DNA from: Lethocerus indicus | Taxonomy: Eukaryota; Arthropoda; Insecta; Hemiptera; Belostomatidae | Direction: 5' to 3' | Length of the DNA: 64,000 nucleotides | Assembly (NCBI GenBank): GCA_019843655.1 | Contig: JACDQD010000106.1 | Coordinates: 2,170,001-2,234,000 of the forward strand | Part shown: positions 39,201-51,200 of the stretch, piece after piece | How positions within the stretch are numbered: position 1 is the stretch's first letter | Layout: every line of letters begins with the position of its first letter | Made by a program: the position numbers and the translations under genes | The notes under the pieces: generated by a model | What the model saw: the letters and a program-made list of their open reading frames with translations, nothing else | The model's database searches: none | What the model was told of the DNA's origin: nothing

Positions 39201-42200
39201 TATCTTGATTTAACAGGGTGAAACATTTAGTATGTCAAATGATATTGTATTTCATGATATGTATTTAACCGACCGGTCAGAGGTTTACTTCATCTCGATT
39301 GCTGATTATGAGGCCTGTCTCCTCATTCAAGTTTCGGTTGGGTAGAGAAATGTGCCACAAACCGAAACCTAATCGTCCCGGACGTTCGATGGTAAGGTAG
39401 TCGTAACGTTGTTATCGGATTGCCAGCGTGAGTTTAATACGATGCCGGGCTCCGCCCTGTTAGACGTATCGTTGCGATATACACGGGACGAGTCGCTAAT
39501 AGCGGGGCCGGGAATGAAGTGATTTACCCTTTTCCTCTCGATCTACCTCACGTTGCGTTTCGATCCTCCGCGGCTACTTCACCATCACGGTCGTTGAACA
39601 CCCCGCCGGAATCCCAGTTTTGCATCTGAATACAGGCCCTGGAGCTGTAGAATTCAAATCGGACAGCCGCCCGAGCATTACAGTTTTTTGTAATAAACGT
39701 TCCATTATCCCAGGCCGTGTTCGTTTCATTAGAAATCTCGTTGGATTGTTTCGATGGTCATTTGAGAAGTGTAAGCTGTACCGATAAGAGTTTCCTCAAT
39801 GATTTACCATTTATTTAATTGAAATAATCATGGTGCCTATTTGTGTACAAAGTTAAGAAAGCCTACTGAGTGGCTGTAATCATTGAGGGCAATCTTAACA
39901 AATACTCTTCATTTTACTGCAACTTTAAATATCATAAATGTATTAGTTTTTAATCACTAGCGCGAAAAATCAGAAAATTGGTGCGTGAAATAGACTGTAT
40001 GTCTAAATAAATAATATCGCGAAATTAAACCTAATATCTCTGAACTAAAAATTGTATTCTAACGGTTATTCTAATAAGTGCGTCCTAACCCATAATATCC
40101 AACAGGTTGAGGCGGCAACACATCCTTGCCCCTACAAGCAGCGCATGTGTAATTCATACCGATCAAAGCCGTTCAAACGGAACCGTAAAACCTATAAAAG
40201 CGGTTATCGTAATTGTAAGGAGCAGGTGTTTCAGTTATTTATCGCCCCTTTGAGCGAGCCCCTCATTTGAGAACCCGTTAATTTTTCAGGAGGTCTTAGG
40301 CCGGGCTATTGGCAATCTTCGATTCCCTTTCAAACGGGATTTCTATTTTTAAGGGTAGGTGGGCGGACTTTGATGTGAAGAGGGGCGAGAGAACGGTGAA
40401 ATTCGGGCTTAACGATTCCGAAGCCAACGGGCAAATAAAAGAGGGTTGTCGCCCGGTCCCTATAAATTATTTGACGCCGTCGTAATTAAATAACTCTGCA
40501 GCTGAAATATTTGTCTTCTACTTTATACAGTTAAAAGGAGCCTTGTTAGTCCTGGAGACCGATATTTTCTTAGTTCTGACGGGAAAACTTTACTAACCGT
40601 TATCCACCTAACCGCTGCAACTGTGAGGTGCTGCTCGCAAAAACAGGAAAAAATTCGAGTAAAAGTAAAATTTTAATTATAAATTTCCAGTCAGTACGAG
40701 AGCTAAATTTTCACTTGGGCCACCCAGAACCGTCAGAGAAACTGCTAGTGTGTAGTTTCCAGGCTCCACAACCAATAACCGGGGCTGAGGGGGGGGCCTT
40801 TATTGTTAGCTTCACTGTAATAATCCCTAATTTAATTCTAATGCAGATATTTGGATTAAGGTCCGACACGAGAGATGTTTATTTTGATGATCGGTGTACC
40901 GCGGCGGTGCATGTGACATAACTGGTAATCCGGGTTGGCAGTGGGTTCGGGGAGAGCAGAGGCGGCGATCTCCATGTTTGAACCGAATCGCGGTTTCACC
41001 TGATAATTAGCCCGGCTCAAACAGTGGGCGACGCCCGGTCGATGACAGGCCATTTATCGGCAAAGAAACGGCTCATCCGACCCACCATTCACACTCATGT
41101 CCGATCCCATTAAATTTATAATAAGGACCTGCAATTGACTACTTCCGATAATACCTGAATTAAACGAAAACTATCATACTTGCGTAATATCTGCAAACGC
41201 CTTTGGCCGCATATCTTTTATTAAAAGGAATTATTTTACTAACAAATGTTAAAACAAATTGATTCGGCTCCAATATTGTCCCTTCTATGTTTTATTCTCA
41301 ATTTCGAAATATTCATTTTTTAAAAATAGATTCTTAAAATAGATTCGAGTTGAGAATGGACGATTGGGGATTTTTTATAACACTAAAAGTAGGTTCGGCG
41401 CTACATACTATACATGCCGTTCTGATGCGTCGTGCTGGTATAGTGTCAGCGCCGTAGATGGTTTCTAACGATCCCTTTTAATTACTTCTTGATTAGGGAA
41501 GTTATAATTATTTAAACGCCAGTAAATTATTCTCGCCTAAGCAGGTAAAGCATATAGATAATCGCCTGTAAACTGCTGATGTAGAAATTCGGTCATAGAG
41601 GTGAGGTAACAAAATCGATCCAATTTCCTTGTATGCCTTCTATATTAGGGTTGAAATATTTTTTTAGAGTGATCCCCAACTATGACAGTGAAATATGTTC
41701 CAGATAAAATAAATAAATTATAATATAAATTCCGTCATGACTTTACCCGTGCGGCCTCAATCTTAGTCAGAATGCACACGATGTAAGGTTTTGAAGCCAT
41801 TAAATAAACAGGCCATTTCCTTTCTTTAGTATCATTATTTATTGCTCACGGTTTTCCTTAGTTCAACGGTCCCGGATTCCGAACCCAACCTGGTGGGTGG
41901 AAGGAACGGCGCAATGGGATCGGGAAATATCCGATGCGGAAATATTGGAAGAGGAGCTTGCAAGAGCTAATACTAAATCTTAGGTAAGGCCTTCTTGAGG
42001 ATAAGGAATGGAGTTTGAGAAATGTATGGATGGTGGAATAGGGCGAGGGAGGAATATTTTGCATGCATGCATCTGATACGAATGACAGATCTCGTTGAAA
42101 TCTCGCCCCGTCTAAATATGCTTCTGCGTTTTTATCAAAGAAGAGGGGAAAATGTGTCTGAATTATTTTATGTAACTTATATAATCCGGATTTAATAAAA

Positions 42201-45200
42201 TTCTTGTATTGTACCCACTAGTTAAATAAGCTCGATATATTTATTCTGTATTTCCCAGTTTTGTGGAACAAGGTATTGCACAACCAGTCAACATAATCTA
42301 TACTCTTGCCGCGTATGTTTTATAGACATTTACCTTCCTATTCCTGATAGGGATCACGATTTAATATACGATTAGAAAGGAAAGCAATTCATTTTAAATA
42401 AACAGGCTATAAACCATTTACAAACCATGCGAAATGGACAAAATATTGTAATGTGATAAAAATAAAATTTACACGTTAATAAATACGTAAGTTATGATTG
42501 GAATACAACTGTTTACCATTACATCTTTCTAAGAATTAATAAAAATAGAAGTCACCCCATATAATGATGCGCCAGCTAAAAGGATAGGATAAAGTTGAGG
42601 TAAGAAATGACCGGTAGATAAAAGAGAAGGTTAAATTTGGCGTTTAGGAACCGCGGAGGAGGGTTATGCGCGGGGTAGGGGGGTGAATCGTGCCAGCCGA
42701 GCACGGCAATTACCCGACCGTTATTTGGCGTTCTGGATTGGCTTCCGACCCCCTCAGTATACATACATACATACATACACTCTGTCGGTCCCATCATTCC
42801 CACTGACTAGGCAATGTTCTTCAAGCCCGCTCACCCCGCTCCCAACACACCCGATATCCCTATTTCCACATGTCAGTTAAGGGATAGCCTGAGGATGATT
42901 TAACGGACTGTCATGCAATTGGTAACAATCGCAATATTTCGAAGCATATAACGCAATGAAATAATACAGCCATTTGTAAATTAGGTATTCTTACATCGCT
43001 GTTTGTAATAATAATGTATTTATGACATATCCGTTGGTCGAAAAAACGAAGGGGAATCGGTAAATTAGGCTCAATTTGAATTAAATATCTTATATTATAG
43101 GATTGTGTGTCTGTATATATATGTATGCCTCTTATCTCAGCTTCTACCCAATCGATATTAACAACGAAATTTCATCTTTCTTTCGTTATTCCTTTCCTCT
43201 AGATTTGATGGCAAAAATTCCAATAAAATACATTATAAAATAAAAGAAATAAAAAATTTGTCTAATTTTAGCGAGATATATTCGATAGAATTCCCCCCAA
43301 TATATTCCTATTCAGAGCATGTCGATATTCTCATAGTATCCAGTGAATGTCGGCAGAATTCCAGCTGCCAAACGTTTATACGCTCGCAGGTTTCCGAGAT
43401 ACGAGCCTTCCAGCGGGGAAAGTCTTTTTAAATCTGGTGCCCGCCCCCGTTTGTTACCTCTTTTGTTATGTATTTTAAAGACAATTTCTACAAATAACGA
43501 TTATTTTTTTTATTAACTTTATTTATTGTACAATCAACTATATGGTAGTTATAGGTACAGTGGCGGTTTGTTTGACTAGTTTGACTTGTTTCGCTCTATA
43601 AAGACGCCATCCAGTGATGGTAATTTTGACCTGTATCCGCCCTATAGAAAGTCTCTAGGCCAGTGGCGTTTAAGCCGACGCGGGGGGGATAATGGATGGG
43701 TAAAGAGGAAAGGGACTGAATGAGTGGATTTGTATGTGGAGAGAGGCGGGAATTTAAGAAAGCGTGATTTTGCGACTTCGTCGACTGTTGGTATGTTGAG
43801 GTCATTATGGATTGTTCGGTTAGAAACACACCAGGGAGCATTAAGGATGGTACGAAGGACTTTTGACTGGAATGTTTGGATGCGAGCGATGTTGAATTTC
43901 TTGGCGGAACCCCATTGTTCTATTCCGTATGTCCATGTCGGTTTTAGTATGGCTTTATATATTGTCAGTTTGTCGACTATTGCAAGTTTTGATGTCCTTT
44001 TCAAAAGAGGTCTCAACAGTCCAAATTTGCGATTTAGATCTGTTCTTTTCAGTCGGATATGGGGATTCCACGTGAGACGTTTGTCTATATAGAGCCCAAG
44101 GTAGCGAGCCTGCTGTTGGGCGGGGAACAAATAACGAACTCCCGTTTTATGAGAGAGAGAAAAAGAGAAAAAAGTTGGTTCGATTTGCATAGGAGCTGAA
44201 ACGTACTCAATACTCAAGCGTTTCCCAACGCGAATTCCCTTCGACAATCAGGTTGACGTTTCGGAGCACATTCAGCGTGAAAATTCGCCGTCAGCGGAAC
44301 CAGTTTAAATCTGACAAGGGCTTTTCTCGCGTCGCCTCGTGATCTGAGCCGTTCTGCATAGACGCGTGCAACGCCCACCTACCCGCCCGCTTCTCATGCA
44401 ATTATGTCACTTTCCTGGAACCGACTCTTCTGGAGAAATTCTTCTCCCTATCGGAAATACGCCAGTCCCCGCTCGCCAACCGTTAGTAGCGCGATCGGCC
44501 CGAACGTCAATCACCCGTCAGCTATTCCCAATTGGCCGGTAACCCCGAACAGGGCGGTTCACCTTAATATCGCTCTACCTTACAATGCTCGTGCAAACGT
44601 GAAACTGTCGAGTGGACGGACAGGTTGGATTGGGGTAAATTTATGAAATCGGTGTGGGAATATAGACGATTCTCAGTTATTTAAATAATAATGCGATGAA
44701 AATTGTAATGGTACTAAACGGTATGGCAATAATTACGATCGTTATAGTAATTTATTTGCTTATATATCTATGCAATATATGTTACTGTGGATTAGGTTTG
44801 TAGAAATAAAATTAACGTATCACCAACCAGCGGTGTTCTGCAGTAGTGTAGATGATACCCATTAGATGATCGGTGAGCACAATTAGTGAAAGCTGTTGGC
44901 AATAACTGGTGAAGAGCAACAGAGTTGATTAGACTTTCGAGACTGTAAGGAGAAATTGCCCCCGAGGGGATTGCCGAGTCGGGGGGCGGTGGGCGACAAC
45001 TCAGATTGGGAGGACAAACTTCTCCAATTCAATGCTTCCGATTGATTGAACGAACGCACGTTCGGAACTGAGCCCCGGATTTACAAAGGTCTCAATAGCC
45101 CCGATCCCTCCGATGTTTCGACCCGTTAAACGGAATTATTTCATCCCGATATTACCTCTTTCTGATAATCTCCATTGTCGGCGAACAGAGGCTCTAAGCG

Positions 45201-48200
45201 CCAGTCAGATAATTCGGGATATTAGTCGGGTGAGGCGTTTGCCGGACTCATATTTCCTTCCACTCAATATTCCAGGCCGAAATGAAAAGGAAAAATTGTC
45301 TAATGATATTGCGTTCCGGAATATATCACCCATCAAGATGGAGCCCACCTCTCTCGAAGATTGAGCGAGATCCCGTTCACGGGCGAGCCCCTAAATTTAT
45401 TCTTGTTCCAAGCCGGCGCAAATTGCTTTGCATATAAATTGAAGCATATGGAAAATAAATCTGTCCGCGGGGCGTCTGCGAAAATGCTCGGGGGCCGGGG
45501 GAAGGGGTAAGGGGTTAAGGCCGGAAACCGTGGAGTAAAATCTTGTAATTCGAATGCATAATGCGCTGGGCCCGGATCGGAGGGCAAATGAAGACGTTGA
45601 ATATTGGATGCAGCGCGGGGCCCTAAGATTGAAATTTTACCGCGAGGATTATTGTTTTCCTGTCCGAGAAACAAATGCAGCGGACGTGAAAACGTGATGC
45701 GATTTCCAAGTTTCAGCCGGAAGGATGTACCGTTCAAATTGTAAAGGGCTGATACAATATAAAGCGATGAATAATAATACCGTTACAAGATATTGTTACA
45801 TACAGCGGCATTAATGAATAATTTTATAATAGTGGTGTTTATTATATATGCTTAGTCCTAACTAAGTAAATCATAAGGCGGCTCAGAGCGGTCACCGCCC
45901 CTACTAGGAGCTTAGTCAGGGCGGCTGGGCTTATTTTCCAAGGCGGACTAAGAGCTTGCTTAACTCCAAACATGAAAAGCAAACATTGCTTGTTGTTAAA
46001 GCAACACTGTTACAAGTTAAATAAAGGCCAAACATTATTATAAAATACTGCTGTTTGGGGAAAATAAGCTCTTGGGCAGTTGAGTCAATAAATAAATAAA
46101 TAAGAGAGACGAAACTTAGTATAAGATAACTTTTGGTGTTATTAGGATTTAATAAGTAATAAAGCGAAGTTTGATTTGTGCGAGTCATTTCCTTATAGGG
46201 GCAGGAACGGCTTGTATTCACGCCAGGGTATTCCTCCGGGGGGCATTCATCAAATTCCGACTCCTTTCTGTGCGCGGCGCGCTTGCATCCATCATCGTTT
46301 GGCCCGTTGTCGGATTCCAGGTCCGAAAAATCAATTACTGTGTGAACTGAACAAATGTATAACGTGCGTTATATACAGCAGATTGTATTACGGTGGTATT
46401 TACGAGGGTATTTACCATGGCAGGTCAACCCAAAGCATGATTTTGTGGGAAGCTATTCCATATTCCTATGATATAAACTAGGCTGAATCGCTACAAACCT
46501 GCTTGTGATAATTTAGGTAGGTTTTCTTCGCATACTACTTACCCTCTACTACAATAAATGTAGCTTTATTTAATGATATTAATCCGGGTATGTAATTGGC
46601 ACTCACAGCGTTCATTGTTGATTCACTGTTCAATGTTGATTTTACGCGGAAAAATCAATAAGCACGAAAACAAAATATGATAGTATGAGCGAATGTATAG
46701 TACAGGGTGGTGTGGGAGGAATTTTCCGGAGGCCCAGCGTGCGCATACAGCGTGAGTTTGTTGTTGGGTCATTTCCATGCTGTGTGGGACTCGTTAGATT
46801 TTACGAGTGGAGGAGCCGTTGGTGCCGTATGTAGTTAACCTGGCGGGCAGAATATGAAACAAGGAGGCCTACAACCAGCCTCGCGCAATTTTTCCATTAT
46901 TAGTCACGATTGTGACTAACCTGAATTATTGGTATTAAAGAAGAATAATTTTAAAGCGTTGTTTTCTTACATCGACTAATTACGAGTCGCTAAAAAGGTG
47001 CCATGCTGGAGTCTATATATAGATAGGATTCTGGAAAGAGAAACAACATAATGGAGAATTACTAACTAAGGTGCAGTACATTAGTATGAAATTAATGTTC
47101 GATTCAGATGTAAGGTACATAAGGTTTGTTCAGCTGTTAGTTTCATATTGGGATGGGACAAGTTTTTAATTCTACTGGATGTGACCAGAGTGGCGAATTC
47201 CCAAGTTACTGTTAATTATGCGTCTATTCAAGACGTACCGTGAAAGAGAACCCGACTTTATTACTCGTAAGGAGCAAGTCAGAAAATACGATTGCCATTG
47301 TTCTACAACTCGTAAAAACCAGTAATGCCCCACGCAGGTTGCAGTAGGGGTCCGAAAGTGGAAGAAAGAATAAATGGGATAAATAATAAATGTTTAATGG
47401 CGGAGGTCGGTATTCGGGACGATGAAGGATGAAACCTTAATTGAATACAGCAATAAAGAGGCGGGTTATCAGAATTACGACAGCCTCCCTTAACTGTTTC
47501 TTCACATAAATTCTTAGGGGGCGTAAAAAAAGGGGGAAAAATTGAAAGAATTATCGTAACTTTGTCTTTGGGACAAATGAAAACATAACGACTCAAACAT
47601 TATTTCACGGTAAATTATGAGAGTTTTTTGCTCCGCCGCTCCAATTACTTGTTTCCTGAAAAAGGGAACCCGACAATAAATCCGTCATAAATCAGGCAGA
47701 TTTTCTGCTACATTCGGGTAGTGCGTAATTCACGATAGCTGATTTACATTTATATCACAGCGTAAATATATATTTTACTCTTGTAAATTAGGCCTTTTGA
47801 ACTCCTCATGTTTACTGAGGATTCCTGTTTAGTTTTATACAAACACGCATAAACATTTACATATATTTAATATTGAAACATTGGTACACAATTAAAGTGT
47901 AATATACAAAATTAATTGCAATAAATATTCTAATTCTGATTCATAAAAATTATGTTATGACAGGGGTTGGCCCCCTTCTATTTCGGGAATTTTGCTCCCT
48001 ACCGGACGTTAGTGATAAATTTTCACTCTTAAGAGAAAAACAGGGTAAAAGGTGGAAATTGTCAAAAACTTAATAAGACAAACTTACGTTTTCTATAATG
48101 CAAACCAAACTGATGGTGCTCCCTTGGCCTATGTGGTACTCGCCAGTCCCCAAGATGTATGCCGTGGGCACCACTACGATCAGGTTGAAGTAATGCGACA

Positions 48201-51200
48201 GGGTTCCTCTACCCGTCGCCACCTGCAAACATCATTTGCCGATTTTAACCACTTTCAAGTATGCTCAGTACAAAACTGATAGGCTATGCTTGATTGATAA
48301 ATATTGTAAAGAATTAAATTATAAAGTAAATATGGGTATTATCAAATATACTTTATAAGTATGTTTCAGTAACACTTTCATTTTACAAGGTAATTCCATA
48401 TAATATTTTAACAACGATTCTTATCACCGTTAATATCATTTCGCTATAAGTGTAATCTCTTCTAGCGTGCAATGTGTGAAACAACGCATATGTGATGATG
48501 TTCCATATCCTCGCGGAGCGCTCTGCGCCCCCCAATATGCATTTCATTTACCCGCGAGCGATATTTGCCCATTTTGTTTCGAGCTGGGCCAAACTAAATT
48601 GGCTTTCAACTTTTCGTCGTTATAATAACCGGTCGTTAGCGTATCGATTCCCATCGAGGCATTATGCCGCAGTTGTACGGTTGAAGTGGCTATAATGCCG
48701 CGGCAAACAAGCATGAGATCAGAATGGGGGAATTGCAGATGCCTAATCCTCGTTGACAATCTAATATATACCTTATATTCACATGTTGGTTTACTATTAT
48801 TCTGTGTAATCACGGTGTTTCGGAATAGTGGCCGAGTAGGCGTGGTGTATTGAGAGGGAAATACGGTAGATTGGTAATACCGGGAGAGACAGTGGAATCG
48901 GAGTGAAGATGGGGTGGTATTGGGGGGTTTGGTGCGGTCGACAGCATCTGCGCCAACAGGACGACAGGGCAGACCTCGCCCTCTCTCATCACCGGCCAAC
49001 GACCGCCCTACAAATTCGGTAATTTATGTAACCGATAGAGCGTACCATCTGGACCCCGGCACCGAACCAACCGGGCCCAAATCCCCACCCCCCTAAAGCC
49101 TCTCAAAACCCCTCCTCTGAACAAATAAGTATTTATAATCGTTTAGGTCAATACATCCAAATTCTGTCTCCTCTCGCTGGTTTGGTCTTTTGATAGACCG
49201 GTTTCGGCCGCTCGCCATCTTCAGTAGCGGTGTTAGTCACTTTTGGCACTTTGGATGTTTTTGGGGCATCCTCACTGCACTATCACTTGTACTGTCTAGC
49301 CAAGCGACCGGTCTAGCAAAAGACCAAACCAGCGAGAGGAAACAGAAACACACGAAATCTACGAAATTCATTGTACATCTCAATTAGTAACCTAACTATA
49401 CATTATTAAATCTGAAATAAATATAATTTGGATCACCTCGTCTGGGGAGAAAACCTTTACAGTGAATTTTCCGAGTGCTGTAAAATTTGCTGTCGAGGAA
49501 AAGAGTTTTGGGCTGAAAGGGCGTCCTGACGTTAAAGTATTACAGAATCCTATCAAAAATAGGTATACGATTAAATGTTCTTATTAAAGTTTACATTTAA
49601 TATTTAATCTGAGAAGAGTTTTCCAGAACCAACTTCCGATAGGAAAGTTCGGTCTCCTGGATTGTCCTGCGACAGAAAATCTAAAGAAGATACGTAACCA
49701 CTTCGTCGTTATATAATAAAAACGTATTATAAATATAAGGAAATCGTTTGACATATATACGTTATAATTATGACTAAAAATAAACAGGAAAAAGGATATT
49801 CCCAAGTAAGGGATTGCAATTCGAATGTAAGAGCGTTAATTATGCAACACGGAGATTGATTTCTTGGATGCAATTTCCTGGGCGGTAGAAGCGCACGTTT
49901 GAAATTAAGACTTCACTCAGTTTGCATAACGCCAGGTATTGGCCACATATTCCATAACTCAGCCCATCCGCCTGAATCTTCAATGACCCCTTTACCGGCA
50001 AGCCGGCTAAGCTCCCCCCCGCACCCACCGTAAGCTTCCAAGATAGAATTCAAATTATCCTCCGCTTCGATAAGGTGGAATCCGCCTTTAATCTTGGTCC
50101 CTCTGTTACAAACACAAACCCCCCCCTCTCATTCACCCTATATTGTTGTTTAACTAGGCAATCGAGACACTGTTCTGTCATCCCCTACCAAAATCATTAC
50201 ATATTGATGGCGACGGACTAATCTAGATTCGTATGATTTATGGAGACCGCCGGCAAACGCGAACATTGTCACGTGCGGCGCTATTGTCACCGAGTGTTTT
50301 ATTAATCACCGAACGGGACAAGAGAAACCGGAATTCGGCTCTATCGATGGAAACCCGGAACGACAGTACATTTATTGAACGAGAGTTATGAAGAATTTCT
50401 GACAGGTTTTTGATTTGTAATACGTAAAATAACAACGGCAATCGATCCGTGGAATAAATACACCTCGGTCTGGCGGTCAATTCTGGAGGATCTTTTAATG
50501 GAAGGGACTAGAAGTGCCGTCACCAAGGACTTGTGTATAAATTCATCGGTTTGTTGACGGCCACCATACGTTACAAAAAACAACAAAACTTAAATATTTA
50601 AATTTTATTTAAAAATTTATTTAAATACTTAAATAAATAAAAAATTTATATACAAAAATTGATGTATCGGACAGAACAAGTTTTGCGACTGTAAAAGGGG
50701 AAAAAAATTCCGCATGTAACTGCAGGTCGTCCCCGAGTTTCGGCTGAGAATATGTCTCCAACATTGGTCCAATTTAATTTCCTATACTGTCTCAAATCCT
50801 ATAAATTCTACAATCATATTAATAATAAGAGAAGTAAAATTCAATATAGAATGAAGCGAAGTATTTGTATGCCGCAATGTTCTTTGCGGGAACATTTGAA
50901 GCGCTTCGAAATAATTAAAGAAATGGCCCTTTCCTGATAATTGTTGAGTCCAAGTGCGCTCTTGGCATTGGGCTCGGGGCCATTATCTGCAACGCTTTAC
51001 ATTTCGAGAGGCAATTTTTCCGCGGCATAATAATCGCATTAAAATCTTTCCTAATTATTTCGCCGCCTCGGCCCCAACCGACAAATCTCCTTCTTAACCG
51101 TGATAGATATCACCCCCGCGGCGCCTTCGCCACCCGGGACGCCCCAAATAATGGTTCCCGCTAAAATTCAATACGTGCGACCCGAGCGAGTGTCATGTGG

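Larger units (their letters stand above)
27826..48087 (-). other. dpr intron within Ig2 (about 20.3 kb)
   Basis: The longest intron. It splits Ig2 exactly between CIIEN and SPTPPQY. Contents noted: composite repeat at its 3' end (27882-28410), (TA)n at 30174-30223, GC-rich patch near 33170-33500, hairpin at 34335-34359, CT-rich tract near 36640-36694, 20-bp palindrome at 37821-37840, (CATA)n at 42758-42779, and a Jockey-like fragment near 43505-44250. I recognised no host gene nested in it on either strand. Confidence 0.8.

Noticed and set aside
43724..44092. 122-codon + strand open frame
   Set aside because: It is the antisense shadow of the Jockey-like RT fragment.
48544..48999. 151-codon minus-strand open frame in the dpr intron
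   Set aside because: No domain, biased composition and no splice or conservation evidence; consistent with chance in a GC-richer patch.
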